Program-made: the position numbers and the translations under genes
In this document: positions 43,839 through 53,645 of the stretch, piece after piece
How positions within the stretch are numbered: the stretch's first letter is position 1
Layout of the letters: each line of letters opens with the position of its first letter
Origin: Cytobacillus dafuensis
Lineage (GTDB): Bacteria > Bacillota > Bacilli > Bacillales > Cytobacillaceae
NCBI RefSeq assembly: GCF_007995155.1
Contig: NZ_CP042593.1
Span: 1,778,001 to 1,842,000, forward strand
Length of the DNA: 64,000 bases
Reading direction: 5' to 3'
The notes under the pieces: model-generated
What the model was told of the DNA's origin: nothing
The model's input: only the letters and a program-made list of their open reading frames with translations
The model's database searches: none

Positions 43839-44438
43839 ATGAAAATGCTTGCAGCTTTTATAGCAGGTATCATAATGCTCTCATTCCAATTTGGTCAATC
43901 AAATAATCATCGCACTTATGCGGAAACATTAGATAATGTTGATATATATACTGTAAAAAAAGATGATTCTCTTTTAAAAATTGGGATGAAGTATGGAGTT
44001 TCTGAGCTTGAACTAAAAAAGATTAACCATAAAAAAACGGATAAAATTTATCCAGGTGAAAAGCTCATACTACCAAAGTCTATTACAAACGAAGAAAAGG
44101 ATCTTCTTGCAAGACTAGTTCATGCAGAAGCAAAGGGAGAACCATATGAGGGAAAGGTAGCTGTTGCATTAGTCGTATTAAACCGAGTAGAAGATGATCG
44201 TTTCCCGGATACGATCAAAGATGTAATTTATGAAGAAAGACAGTTTGAACCAGTAGATAATGGGTCGATCAACGAGCCAGCAGATCAGGAAGCACAAAAA
44301 GCAGTAATGGAGGCACTTGCCCTGCAAGGTCAGGGAAATGATTCAGTCTACTTTTATAATCCTGATAAAGTAAGCAATACTTGGCTTAGCACAAGAACAG
44401 CTACAATGGTCATTGGCAATCATCAATTCGCAAAGTAA
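43839..44438 (+). CDS. LysM and SleB/CwlJ-type cell wall hydrolase
   Basis: A 199-residue secreted hydrolase like B. subtilis YkvT. Signal peptide (about 1-30), one LysM domain (about 36-82, YTVKKDDSLLKIGMKYGVS...), then the SleB/CwlJ hydrolase_2 domain (about 86-198). The latter has the key Glu in LVHAEAKGEPYEGKVAVALVVLNRV and the C-terminal HQFAK. It probably acts on peptidoglycan, perhaps spore cortex. AGGAGGAG precedes the ATG. Confidence 0.88.
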   Translation: MKMLAAFIAGIIMLSFQFGQSNNHRTYAETLDNVDIYTVKKDDSLLKIGMKYGVSELELKKINHKKTDKIYPGEKLILPKSITNEEKDLLARLVHAEAKGEPYEGKVAVALVVLNRVEDDRFPDTIKDVIYEERQFEPVDNGSINEPADQEAQKAVMEALALQGQGNDSVYFYNPDKVSNTWLSTRTATMVIGNHQFAK

Positions 44439-44449
44439 TGCCTAGCGGT

Positions 44450-44557
44450 TGTCCCATAAGGTGTCAGGCATCCACATCATACAATTTATCTAGAATCTCA
44501 CTCGTTTACTGATACTAGATATTGTTCGTGGTGCCTGACACCTTTGCTTTTAGGACA
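44450..44557. repeat. Large inverted repeat with GGTGTCAGGCA arms
   Basis: AGGTGTCAGGCA (44459-44470) and its exact complement TGCCTGACACCT (44532-44543) are 61 bases apart. Outer TGTCC/GGACA pairs extend the structure. GGTGCCTGACACC-type units are frequent intergenic elements in Bacillus. It may also act as the terminator of the hydrolase gene. Confidence 0.7.
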
Positions 44558-44621
44558 CCCTCCATTTTTTTATTAACAGAAAAGGGGCAATTTCCCTACT
44601 ATAAGTAAAGATTTCACATAA

Positions 44622-45029
44622 TCATTTTAAATTTATTGGTTCGCTTTTCTTCCATTCCTTAAATTTTTCCAATTCACTCGAAAGTTGTTTTATCGCAAAT
44701 GATAAGACTGCAGCATCATCTAATATACCAAAGCCAACAATAAAGTCAGGAACAATATCTATTGGAGAAACAAAATATAATATCGAAGCAATGATGAAAA
44801 CGATCGACTTCTTAGAAATATTTTTATAATCACCATTAGACCATGCTTTTATTAAATCAATGAGAAGGTGGAAATTTCCCCATATATTTTTTAGAGATGT
44901 TTTATTTTTGTTTGCTTTTCTGATTGTTTTCTTTATAAGGCTCGCTGTTTTTTCTGGATGATTAGCATAATCCTTTGCAGCTGATTTAAAAATCTTATAG
45001 CCTGATTTACCATAATTTTTTTCCTCCAT
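44622..45029 (-). CDS. YkvA-family (DUF1232) membrane protein
   Basis: A 135-residue protein with the DUF1232 core IASILYFVSPIDIVPDFIVGFGILDDAAVLSFAIKQL (about 83-120), containing one hydrophobic segment. The basic N-terminal part is longer than in B. subtilis YkvA (106 residues). ATG 45029 is chosen because GGGG lies 8 bases upstream. Function unknown. Confidence 0.82.
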   Translation of the reverse strand: MEEKNYGKSGYKIFKSAAKDYANHPEKTASLIKKTIRKANKNKTSLKNIWGNFHLLIDLIKAWSNGDYKNISKKSIVFIIASILYFVSPIDIVPDFIVGFGILDDAAVLSFAIKQLSSELEKFKEWKKSEPINLK

Positions 45030-45300
45030 TTTTCTCACCCCTTTAATAAATTTCCTAACACTATTATTTACAAATTATAATCGAAACACATATTATTTTT
45101 TACTAATACGCTAAAAAAATCGTTACTTGTTCTTCATTCTTTGTAATGACAGAGTAGGTCCATGGAACAAAAACGGCTGAAAGTGCAATCTGATCGTAAT
45201 GATCTTCGAATTACTTATAAATGAAATAGCCTTGCAATCTGTTTTTCAGCGAGATAAAATTAAAGTTATGATTAAATTTGATAGTCAGTGAGGAAACAAG

Positions 45301-46881
45301 ATGGGAACGAATTTTAAAGATGAAGTATTATCACGTAGGACATTTGCAATCATATCCCACCCGGATGCAGGGAAAACAACCTTAACAGAGAAGCTGCTTT
45401 TATTCGGGGGAGCTATTCGAGATGCAGGTACTGTCAAAGGGAAGAAAACAGGGAAATATGCGACCAGTGACTGGATGGAAATTGAGAAGCAGCGTGGAAT
45501 CTCAGTTACTTCCAGTGTCATGCAATTCGATTACAATGGTTCAAGAGTAAATATACTTGATACACCAGGTCACCAAGATTTTAGTGAGGATACTTATCGT
45601 ACTTTAACAGCTGTTGATAGTGCTGTTATGATTATTGATTCAGCGAAGGGAATCGAGGAGCAAACATTAAAGCTCTTTAAAGTTTGCCGCATGAGGGGAA
45701 TTCCGATTTTTACCTTTATTAACAAACTTGACAGGCAAGGAAGAACTCCTTTAGAACTGCTTGCTGAGCTTGAAGAAGTAATGGAAATTGAATCATATCC
45801 AATGAACTGGCCGATAGGGATGGGTAAGGAGTTTCTTGGAATATATGATCGTTTCAATAAGCGAATTGAACAATTTCGTGTTGATGAAGAAAGTCGCTTT
45901 ATTTCCTTAAATGAAGATGGGGAAATTGAAGGTGACCATAAACTAAAGGATTCCGGACTTTATGATCAAACCTTAGAAGAGATTATGCTTTTAAATGAGG
46001 CGGGAAATGAGTTTTCAGTTGATAAGGTGAAAAATGGAGAGTTAACGCCTGTCTTCTTCGGAAGTGCCTTAACGAATTTTGGGGTTCAGACTTTTTTAGA
46101 ATCGTATTTACAGTTTGCTCCGCCACCACAATCTCGAAATTCTACTGTAGGTAAAATTGATCCTCTATCTGAGGCATTTTCAGGATTTATTTTCAAAATT
46201 CAAGCAAATATGAATCCAGCTCATAGGGATAGAATCGCATTCTTAAGAATTTGTTCAGGTCGGTTTGAAAGAGGAATGTCTGTGAACATTCCGAGAATTG
46301 GCAAGCAAATCAAGCTTGCACAATCTACTCAGTTTATGGCTGATGATCGCAGTACTGTTGATGAAGCAGTTAGTGGAGATATTATAGGAATATACGATAC
46401 AGGAACATATCAAATTGGGGATACTCTTACATCTGGAAAAGATAATTTCCAATTTGATCGTCTACCACAGTTTACCCCCGAGCTCTTTGTAAAAGTTTAT
46501 GCGAAAAATGTTATGAAGCAAAAGCATTTTCATAAAGGAATTCAACAGCTTGTTCAAGAGGGGGCAATTCAGCTTTATAAGACTGTTAAAACAGAGGACT
46601 TGCTACTTGGAGCTGTTGGACAGCTGCAATTTGAGGTATTCGAGCATCGCATGAAAAATGAATACAATACGGAAGTAATAATGGAAAGAATCGGTTCCAA
46701 AATAGTCCGTTGGGTAGAAGGCGATGAAGTAAATGAAAACCTTTCAAGTGCAAGAAGTCTTCTTGTACATGATCGTTTTGATAAGAAAGTATTTTTATTT
46801 GAAAATGATTTCGCCCTGCGTTGGTTCCAAGAAAAAAATCCAGATGTAAAATTATATAATCCAATGGATTCAGAGTATTAA
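45301..46881 (+). CDS. prfC: Peptide chain release factor 3
   Basis: A 526-residue translational GTPase that recycles RF1/RF2 from the ribosome. G1 is [10 protein letters not shown] (19-28), G2 region [13 protein letters not shown]3 [15 protein letters not shown]4 NKLDRQGR and G5 within domain I. Domains II and III follow, with [12 protein letters not shown] and [14 protein letters not shown]. Full length, monocistronic, own terminator. It starts with ATG after GTGAGGAAAC. Confidence 0.95.
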   Translation: MGTNFKDEVLSRRTFAIISHPDAGKTTLTEKLLLFGGAIRDAGTVKGKKTGKYATSDWMEIEKQRGISVTSSVMQFDYNGSRVNILDTPGHQDFSEDTYRTLTAVDSAVMIIDSAKGIEEQTLKLFKVCRMRGIPIFTFINKLDRQGRTPLELLAELEEVMEIESYPMNWPIGMGKEFLGIYDRFNKRIEQFRVDEESRFISLNEDGEIEGDHKLKDSGLYDQTLEEIMLLNEAGNEFSVDKVKNGELTPVFFGSALTNFGVQTFLESYLQFAPPPQSRNSTVGKIDPLSEAFSGFIFKIQANMNPAHRDRIAFLRICSGRFERGMSVNIPRIGKQIKLAQSTQFMADDRSTVDEAVSGDIIGIYDTGTYQIGDTLTSGKDNFQFDRLPQFTPELFVKVYAKNVMKQKHFHKGIQQLVQEGAIQLYKTVKTEDLLLGAVGQLQFEVFEHRMKNEYNTEVIMERIGSKIVRWVEGDEVNENLSSARSLLVHDRFDKKVFLFENDFALRWFQEKNPDVKLYNPMDSEY

Positions 46882-46909
46882 GCTAATCCAATTTTTGTTC
46901 TCAAATATA

Positions 46910-46948
46910 AAAACGGTTTCCTTCAGGGGAACCGTTTTTATATTTTTT
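46910..46948 (+). terminator. Terminator after prfC
   Basis: AAAACGGTTTCC (46910-46921) pairs with GGAACCGTTTT, followed by TATATTTTTTTT. Confidence 0.88.
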
Positions 46949-47004
46949 TTGTTTAAATTAAACAAGTAAATTTCAATCTTTTTCTATTAAAACCCAAATA
47001 GTTC

Positions 47005-47033
47005 TTGACATAGAATTCAAAGAATACTATATT
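47005..47033 (+). promoter_or_regulatory. Sigma-A promoter of the NhaC-type gene
   Basis: TTGACA (47005-47010) and TATATT (47028-47033) with a 17-base spacer. It leaves an untranslated leader of about 105 bases containing two inverted repeats. Confidence 0.8.
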
Positions 47034-47147
47034 AATATTATATCTTTTTGCTTTAACGCGAAAAAGCGTTTAAGTACGATAGCAGGATTTGATAAATTTT
47101 ATTTTTTCAATGTAATATCCCTGCAAAGCAAATGAAAGGGTGGCTTC

Positions 47148-48545
47148 ATGAAGCAGGAACAATTAAATTTTACTTTTAAGCCGATGGAGGCTTTACTTAT
47201 TACAATAGTCCTTTTGGGTGGCATTGGCACAGCAATGATTTTTGGTGGTGTTGTGCCTCATATTCCCATTGTCATTTCAATTATGTTTTTACTAGGACTA
47301 GGTTTATTAAAGAAGGTGAGTATAAAGGAATTGGAGGAAGGTTTAACAGATGGTGCGAAATCTGGCCTCGGGGCAGTGCTTATCTTTTTCTTTATCGGTA
47401 TGTTAATTAGCAGCTGGATGGCAAGCGGAACGATCCCCACTTTTATTTACCTTGCATTAGACGTAGTGAATGGGAAATTCTTTTATGCTATTGCCTTTGT
47501 TGTATCATCTATCATTGGTGTGAGTGTGGGGAGTTCACTTACAACAGCAGCGACGATTGGCGTTGCATTTATGAGTGTTTCGACAGCTCTCGGCTTGTCA
47601 GAAGCATTGACTGCAGGAGCTGTTATTTCAGGAGCCTTTTTTGGAGATAAAATGTCTCCACTTTCAGATACAACGAACCTTGCCTCAATGATTGTAAAGG
47701 TGGATTTATTTGAACATATTAAAAATATGGCATGGACTACTGGACCTGCTTTCATTATTTCTTTTATCCTTTTTGCCATTTTATCACCAGATGAAGCTGC
47801 ATCTGATTTTTCTAAGATAGAAATTCTAAAGAATACTCTTATTGATCAGGGGTATGTTCATTGGTATTCACTTATCCCTTTTCTATTATTAACATATTTG
47901 GCTATAAAAAAAGTTTCTGCCATGATCACCCTATCAGCGAGTATTTTATCCGCGTTACTGATTGGTTTCTTTGTTCAAAAGGATTTTGGAATAAACAAAA
48001 TGTTGAACCTATTATTTGATGGCTTTACATCAAATACTGGCGTAAAAGAGGTGGATTCACTTTTATCAAGGGGTGGAATGGAAAGTATGTTTTTTTCCAT
48101 TTCATTAGTCCTGTTAGCTCTTTCTATGGGGGGACTGCTTTTTAAATTGGGAATTATCCCTTCATTACTAGAAGGAATGAAAAAGTTTTTGCAAAAGGTT
48201 CCAGCCTTGATTGCCTCCACTGCAGGAACGGCAATAGGAATCAACTTCCTTCTCGGAGAACAATATCTTTCAATATTATTGACAGGGAATACATTTCAAG
48301 AATCATATGATAAAGCAGGATTGCATCCGAAAAATCTTTCACGAGTATTAGAGGATGCGGGAACTGTTATTAACCCTCTAGTGCCTTGGGGAGTATGTGG
48401 TGTATTTTTGACAGGGGTTTTGGGAGTCGAAACAATTGATTATTTACCATACACATTTTTCTGTCTTCTATCGCCTATACTAACAATAGTTTATGGAATT
48501 ACAGGCTTTACCATTACGAAAAAAGGAGAAAAAGCAGCTGTTTGA
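47148..48545 (+). CDS. nhaC: NhaC-family Na+/H+ antiporter
   Basis: A 465-residue membrane protein with about 12 helices. Family stretches include GMLISSWMASGTIPTFIYLAL (about 83-103), GVSVGSSLTTAATIGVAFMSV, SGAFFGDKMSPLSDTTNLA and the C-terminal EDAGTVINPLVPWGVCGVF. NhaC-type carriers exchange Na+ (or organic acids coupled to Na+/H+, as MleN) for protons. AAAGGGTGG precedes the ATG. Ion homeostasis is the most likely role; the malate-lactate function of MleN cannot be excluded. Confidence 0.88.
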   Translation: MKQEQLNFTFKPMEALLITIVLLGGIGTAMIFGGVVPHIPIVISIMFLLGLGLLKKVSIKELEEGLTDGAKSGLGAVLIFFFIGMLISSWMASGTIPTFIYLALDVVNGKFFYAIAFVVSSIIGVSVGSSLTTAATIGVAFMSVSTALGLSEALTAGAVISGAFFGDKMSPLSDTTNLASMIVKVDLFEHIKNMAWTTGPAFIISFILFAILSPDEAASDFSKIEILKNTLIDQGYVHWYSLIPFLLLTYLAIKKVSAMITLSASILSALLIGFFVQKDFGINKMLNLLFDGFTSNTGVKEVDSLLSRGGMESMFFSISLVLLALSMGGLLFKLGIIPSLLEGMKKFLQKVPALIASTAGTAIGINFLLGEQYLSILLTGNTFQESYDKAGLHPKNLSRVLEDAGTVINPLVPWGVCGVFLTGVLGVETIDYLPYTFFCLLSPILTIVYGITGFTITKKGEKAAV

Positions 48546-48569
48546 TGGCTGCTTTTTCTCCTTTTTTTT
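48521..48569 (+). terminator. Terminator overlapping the nhaC 3' end
   Basis: GGAGAAAAAGCAGC pairs with GCTGCTTTTTCTCC (48548-48561), followed by TTTTTTTT. The stop codon is inside the loop region. Confidence 0.92.
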
Positions 48570-48812
48570 TCGGCTAAATGAATTGATGAACGCTAAGTAT
48601 TATTAATCCATGTGATTGCCACATTTTCTTATGTGTGAATGCTTGCATCAGCAAATGGCCTCTAATATAGTAAGAGTGTATTGAAATAATTGGGATTATA
48701 AGAAAATATCGCCTTCTAATGAACAGAAGTCGAAAATAGAAATAGGAGGATTACTTTATACATAATTCGACATCTACATAAGCCAATCAAATTTTCGAAA
48801 GGAGAATCTTGA

Positions 48813-51800
48813 ATGAAAATAAGCAGTTTTTCAATAAATAGACCGATTTTCACTTTGGTTACTATGTTTTTAGTTCTTATATTAGGAATTGTTTCTCTCC
48901 TAAATATTCCAATGAAGCTTATTCCAGATATTAATCCTCCAGTGGGGGTTATTGTAACTTCCTATCCAGGGGCAAGTCCTGAGGAAGTAGTTGAGAAAGT
49001 GACGAAGCCTTTGGAGGCTAATCTTGCTACTCTACCAGGAATTAAAACAATGACTAGCTCTTCTCAAGAAAGTGCTAATCTCATTCTGCTGGAGTTTTCT
49101 TGGACGACGGACATTGATGAAATTCAAAACGAAGTAATTCAGCGGTTGGATCAAACTTCAATGCCTGATGGAGTGGAAAGACCGCGTTTCTTAAAATTTG
49201 ATCCATCACAATTTCCGATCATTCAATTATCACTAAGTGGAGATGAGGACAAACAAGCATTAAGACAAATTGCAGATCAGCTGAAACTGGAGCTTACAAA
49301 GGTTAACGGCGTTGCAAGTGTAAACCTTTCGGGGACAGCTATTAAAGAGGTTCGTGTAGAGCTTGATCAAGACAAACTAAAGGATTACCAACTAAGTCAA
49401 GAGGATATCGTTAATATCATTCAAGCTCATAATGTTTCATTGCCTGGTGATGCCATTTTAACGAATGGAAAAGAGTTGACAACAAGAATTATAAGTACCA
49501 TTGATTCGGTTGATACTCTAAAAAATTTAACTGTAACTGTTAACCCAGTTAATGGGGAGAAAATTTCTCTTCAAGATGTTAGTAGAGTTGAAATGGTGAA
49601 TCAGGATGACAGAACCATTACAAGAACAAATCAATCACCCTCAGTTTTACTAAGTGTACTTCAACAATCTGATGCAAATACAGCAGAGGTCTCAAAGGAG
49701 TTTAAGTATCAATTGGATAAACTTCTAGAAAAAGAGAAATTCAAAGATATTGAGTATGATATTTTGTTTGATCAGGGTGATTATATCCAGCTTGCTATTG
49801 GGAATATTTCCAATTCTTTAATCCTTGGCGGTCTTTTTGCCATGGTTGTCCTTTTTTTCTTCCTAAGAAATGTGAAAAGTCCACTAATTATCGGAATCTC
49901 AATTCCATATTCTGTTATTTTTACATTTGTGTTAATGTACTTTTCTGATTTTACTCTTAATATCATGACTTTGGGCGGCCTTGCTCTCGGGATCGGAATG
50001 CTTGTTGATAATGCAATTGTTGTGATTGAAAATATAAATCGTCATTTAAATATGGGGAAGGATTCAAAAACAGCGGCTATAGACGGTACCAAGGAGGTTG
50101 GCACTGCGATAACAGCTTCAACATTAACAACAGTTGCTGTTTTCATACCTGTTGTCTTTATCACAGGTATTATTGGGGAGTTATTTACTGAATTCGCATT
50201 AACAATATCTTTTAGTTTATTTGCTTCATTAGTAGTTGCTCTAACGGTTGTTCCGATGCTTGCTAGCCGATTATTGAAGGCGCCGAGGAAAAACTTAGAA
50301 GAAAAAAGACAACAATCAAGATGGATGCTTTCACTTGAAAAATCAATAAAATGGTCATTACGTCACCGGGCTGCTGTTATTATCATCGCATTACTACTTC
50401 TTGGAGTCGGTGCATATGGATTAACGACAGTAGGTACACAATTTCTCCCTAATACGGACGAAGGATTCTTCACAATTCGAGTTGAATTAGAAAACGGATC
50501 TGCCTTAACTGAAACGGAAAAGGTTATTACTGCAATGGAGCAAAAGCTACAAGCTGAAGAGGACATCGAGACTTATGTCAGTCTTATTGGTACGACCCAG
50601 GAAGGTTCGTTTCGTGGATCAAAAAATGCTAATAGTGCAGAGATATATGTGAAAATGAAAGAGTTAGATAAAAGGGAAAGATCTACAATTGAATTTGTAG
50701 ATGATGTTAAGAAGAAACTGGAAAGAACAGCTAAAAATACAAATCAAAGTGCAGAAGTTTCCTTTAATATGCATTCTTCTTCAGGGACTGCTCCAAATAC
50801 TCTTACTTTTAGTGTAAGAGATACGGATAAGGGCAGATTGAATAAGCAAGTAGAAAAAATTTATCAGGAACTACAAAATATTGATGATGTAACAGAGTTG
50901 TCAACTGATCTAATCGATACTGTGGAAGAGATTCAGATTACAGTCGATCGGGATAAAGCATTCGAACACGGCCTTGCCCCAGCGCAGATCGCTATGATCG
51001 TGAATGATGTTACTCGTGGAAATAAGGCTACACAGTTGGTTGATGATCAATCAAATATTTATGGAGTTTTGGTAGAATATGATCAAACTGTTACGCAGAA
51101 CCTTGAAAAACTAAAAACATTACTAATAAAAAAACCAGATGGTAGTTATATTTCTCTAGATCAAGTTACAAATATTGAACAAGGTGAAGGTCCAGTAAGA
51201 ATTCAACGTATTAATCAACAAAATGCTGTGCAATTTACATTGAAATATAAATCAACCACAAATTTAGGAGCTATTTCTAAGGAAGTGGACGAAAAAATTG
51301 CAGATCTTAATTTACCAGATGATACAGAAATAGTTTTTAGTGGTGACCGAGAGCTATTAGAGTCATCTATTGATGATATGATTATGGCGTTTGTATTAGC
51401 GATTATTTTCATTTATCTCGTAATGGCGGCTCAATTTGAATCATTAAAATATCCATTTGTTATTATGATTACTGTTCCACTGATGGTAATTGGTGTTTCA
51501 ATTGCTCTTACAGCAACAAGAACTCCAATAGGGATTACAGCGATTATAGGTATTATTGTCCTAGCAGGAATCGTGGTAAACAATGCAATTGTTATTGTAG
51601 ACTATATCAATCAAAGGAAAGATAATGGTCTTAAAATATATGATGCGATTATTACATCAGTTAAAGACCGTGCTAGGCCAATTCTAATGACTGCTTTAAC
51701 GACAATTCTAGGGCTTATTCCCCTTGCGCTTGGAATTGGGGAAGGAACAGAGATCAATCAGCCAATGGGAATTACAGTAATTGGAGGATTAATTAGTAGC

Positions 51801-52088
51801 ACTTTCTTAACCTTATTTGTTATTCCGGTTGTATATAGTTTATTCGATAAAGATACACGAAGAATGAATAGAATGTATGCTACACCAGAGGGTCATTTGA
51901 TACCAGCCTATTTATTAGAAGAACGTGTAGAATCAGTTAAAGAGGAAGATATTGAGAATCCAATGCCTCCAGCACAAGACTCTCGTAATTTCAGCAGAAA
52001 TGAAATGGCTCAAATGCTCGAAGAACTGTTAAAACTTGTTAAAGACGATGATCAGGATAAGAATAATCACCATCCTTCAGATAAGTAG
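48813..52088 (+). CDS. swrC: RND-family transporter, SwrC/YerP-like
   Basis: A 1091-residue RND pump with the 12-helix two-loop layout. N-terminal INRPIFTLVTMFLVLILG; helices 2-6 from about 330; helix 4 reads GMLVDNAIVVIEN. Asp399 is paired with Asn400, unlike the Asp-Asp pair of classical proton-driven HAE1 pumps and of the paralogue at 12249. The C-terminal cytoplasmic tail of about 70 residues is charged. It resembles B. subtilis SwrC (surfactin self-resistance) more than the other pump; orthology is an inference. No membrane-fusion partner is adjacent. Confidence 0.85.
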   Translation: MKISSFSINRPIFTLVTMFLVLILGIVSLLNIPMKLIPDINPPVGVIVTSYPGASPEEVVEKVTKPLEANLATLPGIKTMTSSSQESANLILLEFSWTTDIDEIQNEVIQRLDQTSMPDGVERPRFLKFDPSQFPIIQLSLSGDEDKQALRQIADQLKLELTKVNGVASVNLSGTAIKEVRVELDQDKLKDYQLSQEDIVNIIQAHNVSLPGDAILTNGKELTTRIISTIDSVDTLKNLTVTVNPVNGEKISLQDVSRVEMVNQDDRTITRTNQSPSVLLSVLQQSDANTAEVSKEFKYQLDKLLEKEKFKDIEYDILFDQGDYIQLAIGNISNSLILGGLFAMVVLFFFLRNVKSPLIIGISIPYSVIFTFVLMYFSDFTLNIMTLGGLALGIGMLVDNAIVVIENINRHLNMGKDSKTAAIDGTKEVGTAITASTLTTVAVFIPVVFITGIIGELFTEFALTISFSLFASLVVALTVVPMLASRLLKAPRKNLEEKRQQSRWMLSLEKSIKWSLRHRAAVIIIALLLLGVGAYGLTTVGTQFLPNTDEGFFTIRVELENGSALTETEKVITAMEQKLQAEEDIETYVSLIGTTQEGSFRGSKNANSAEIYVKMKELDKRERSTIEFVDDVKKKLERTAKNTNQSAEVSFNMHSSSGTAPNTLTFSVRDTDKGRLNKQVEKIYQELQNIDDVTELSTDLIDTVEEIQITVDRDKAFEHGLAPAQIAMIVNDVTRGNKATQLVDDQSNIYGVLVEYDQTVTQNLEKLKTLLIKKPDGSYISLDQVTNIEQGEGPVRIQRINQQNAVQFTLKYKSTTNLGAISKEVDEKIADLNLPDDTEIVFSGDRELLESSIDDMIMAFVLAIIFIYLVMAAQFESLKYPFVIMITVPLMVIGVSIALTATRTPIGITAIIGIIVLAGIVVNNAIVIVDYINQRKDNGLKIYDAIITSVKDRARPILMTALTTILGLIPLALGIGEGTEINQPMGITVIGGLISSTFLTLFVIPVVYSLFDKDTRRMNRMYATPEGHLIPAYLLEERVESVKEEDIENPMPPAQDSRNFSRNEMAQMLEELLKLVKDDDQDKNNHHPSDK

Positions 52089-52109
52089 TCCATAGATATA
52101 TTGAATCTT

Positions 52110-52142
52110 ACCCCCTCTACATTTAGTGGGGGTTTTTTAATT
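52110..52142 (+). terminator. Terminator after the SwrC-like gene
   Basis: ACCCCC (52110-52115) pairs with GGGGGT (52128-52133), followed by TTTTT. Confidence 0.8.
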
Positions 52143-52163
52143 TTAATAACTTTTTTTATATTC

Positions 52164-52192
52164 ACCCCCAAAACCTCTGATTTTTATCCGTA
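52164..52192 (+). promoter_or_regulatory. Possible sigma-I-type promoter
   Basis: ACCCCCAAAA (52164-52173) and CGTA (52189-52192) are spaced 25 bases from A to C. The same spacing occurs for ACCC and CGTA before sigI (53585-53613). C-rich -35 and CGAA/CGTA-like -10 elements are reported for sigma-I. Tentative. Confidence 0.4.
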
Positions 52193-52243
52193 CAGATGTA
52201 ATGAACAAAGCGGCCGCTTGTAAAAAATAACGAGGTGAAAAAT

Positions 52244-53521
52244 TTGAAGTTTTTATCTAACAAAGAAATGAACAAAATCGCAAAAAGCACTTTAGCATTA
52301 GTTATTGCAGGAGGATTCACTTTTTCAACTACAATTGCTTCAGCAGAAGAAAATAATCAAGAAAAATATGAAACTGTCGATTTACAAAAAGTAGCTCCTT
52401 CGAGTACATCAACAGATGTATCAGCTAAAGTTGATTCTTCAGATGTGAAAGAATCATTAGTACAGCAAGAAGAAAGCGATAAAGAAGCACCATCTCTTGT
52501 GCCTGGAAGCTTTTTCTATTTTGCTAAAATTTCTTTAGAAAAAATAAAATTGGCTCTAACATTTGATCAAGAAAAGGAAGCAGAGCTATTAGCAAAATTT
52601 GCGTCAGAGCGTTTAGCGGAAGCGGAGGCCCTTTTTGCTGAAGGCAAAGAGGATGAAGCGATAAAAGTTATTAAAAAAGCCCTTGAAAATATGGAAGATG
52701 CGGATCAAATCGCTGATGAGAATAAAGATTCTAAGCAAGAAAATGAAGATGGAAATACTGAGGGATCATCTTCAAAAGATCAGGAAATTGCCGGTAATGA
52801 TCAATCAAAAGATGAAGTCGCTGATGAAGAAAAAGATACTGAAGATAAAGATACTGAAGATAAGGATACTGATGAAGAAGCGATTGATGAGATAAACGAA
52901 ATCATTTCTCAAAATATTATTGCTCTTAAGGCTGCAATGGAAAAAGTGAAAAATCCAGTCGCTAAAGCCGCATTACAAAAGAATATTGATAAGAGCTATG
53001 CTAAATTAGAAAAAAAGATAGAGAAATTGGATAAAAAGTATGGAAGCAATCAAGAGCCTGAAAAGGATGAAGACAAAGAAGATATTCCATCTTTGGATAA
53101 TGAGAACTTAGATAAAACATCAACTGATTCGGAAGTTGATAATAAGGAAAAGAAGGAAACAAAAAGTGAAGTAAAAGAGGAAAAGAAAGAAAATAAAGAA
53201 AAGGCTGCTCAAGCTAGAGAAGAAAATAAGAAAGCAAGAGAAGCGGCAAAGGAAGAAGCTAAACAGGCAAAAGAGTTAGAAAAAGTCGAAACAAAGCAAG
53301 CAAAAGAAGCAGCAAAATTGCAGGAAAAGCAGCAACGAATTGAAGAAAAACAAGAACGTGAAGAAGCAAAACGTGAGTGGAAGGAATCAAAGAACACTGT
53401 AAAGCAGCAGAAAGAGATCCAAAAAGAGATCCAAAAAGAGATCCAAAAAGAGAAAAAAGCTCCTACTCATGATGAAAAACAAGTGAATCATGAAGAAAAA
53501 GGAAATAAAGATAACAAATAA
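52244..53521 (+). CDS. Secreted DUF5667-like protein with long K/E-rich tail
   Basis: A 425-residue exported protein. The start is taken as TTG 52244 with GAGGTG 6 bases upstream; a GTG at 52235 lies within that site. Signal peptide to about TIASA (residue 34). A DUF5667-like helical domain spans about 75-150 (VPGSFFYFAKISLEKIKLALTFDQEKEAELLAKFASERLAEAEALFAEG). An acidic stretch with TEDKD repeats follows, then a helical segment (about 210-265) and a Lys/Glu-rich low-complexity tail with KEIQ repeats. It lies directly before sigI-rsgI. Function unknown; a cell-wall-associated or sensor-interacting role is inference. Confidence 0.75.
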   Translation: MKFLSNKEMNKIAKSTLALVIAGGFTFSTTIASAEENNQEKYETVDLQKVAPSSTSTDVSAKVDSSDVKESLVQQEESDKEAPSLVPGSFFYFAKISLEKIKLALTFDQEKEAELLAKFASERLAEAEALFAEGKEDEAIKVIKKALENMEDADQIADENKDSKQENEDGNTEGSSSKDQEIAGNDQSKDEVADEEKDTEDKDTEDKDTDEEAIDEINEIISQNIIALKAAMEKVKNPVAKAALQKNIDKSYAKLEKKIEKLDKKYGSNQEPEKDEDKEDIPSLDNENLDKTSTDSEVDNKEKKETKSEVKEEKKENKEKAAQAREENKKAREAAKEEAKQAKELEKVETKQAKEAAKLQEKQQRIEEKQEREEAKREWKESKNTVKQQKEIQKEIQKEIQKEKKAPTHDEKQVNHEEKGNKDNK

Positions 53522-53539
53522 TTACCATCTAGAAAAATA

Positions 53540-53571
53540 GGAAAGAAAGCCTGTCATAGGCTTTCTTTCCA
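53540..53571. terminator. Hairpin after the DUF5667-like gene
   Basis: GGAAAGAAAGCC (53540-53551) pairs with GGCTTTCTTTCC (53559-53570). On the plus strand it is followed by an A-run rather than a T-run, so it may be a weak terminator or an mRNA-end stabiliser. Confidence 0.5.
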
Positions 53572-53584
53572 AAAAAATTAGCAT

Positions 53585-53622
53585 ACCCTTAAAAAATCTA
53601 ACTAAATATCGTATGGTATAAT
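53585..53622 (+). promoter_or_regulatory. Promoter region of sigI
   Basis: ACCC (53585-53588) and CGTA (53610-53613) are a possible autoregulatory sigma-I promoter. TATAAT (53617-53622) is a consensus sigma-A -10 with only a poor -35 (AAATCT at 53594-53599). Confidence 0.4.
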
Positions 53623-53645
53623 GTGTTGGATGAAGAGGTGAGCAA

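Noticed and set aside
45162-45224. 20-codon ORF upstream of prfC
   Set aside because: No ribosome binding site and no similarity I can recognise.
47051-47074. cre-like (CcpA) site upstream of nhaC
   Set aside because: AAAAGCGTTTAA resembles part of a cre box, but the outer conserved bases do not fit; it is better explained as one arm of a hairpin.
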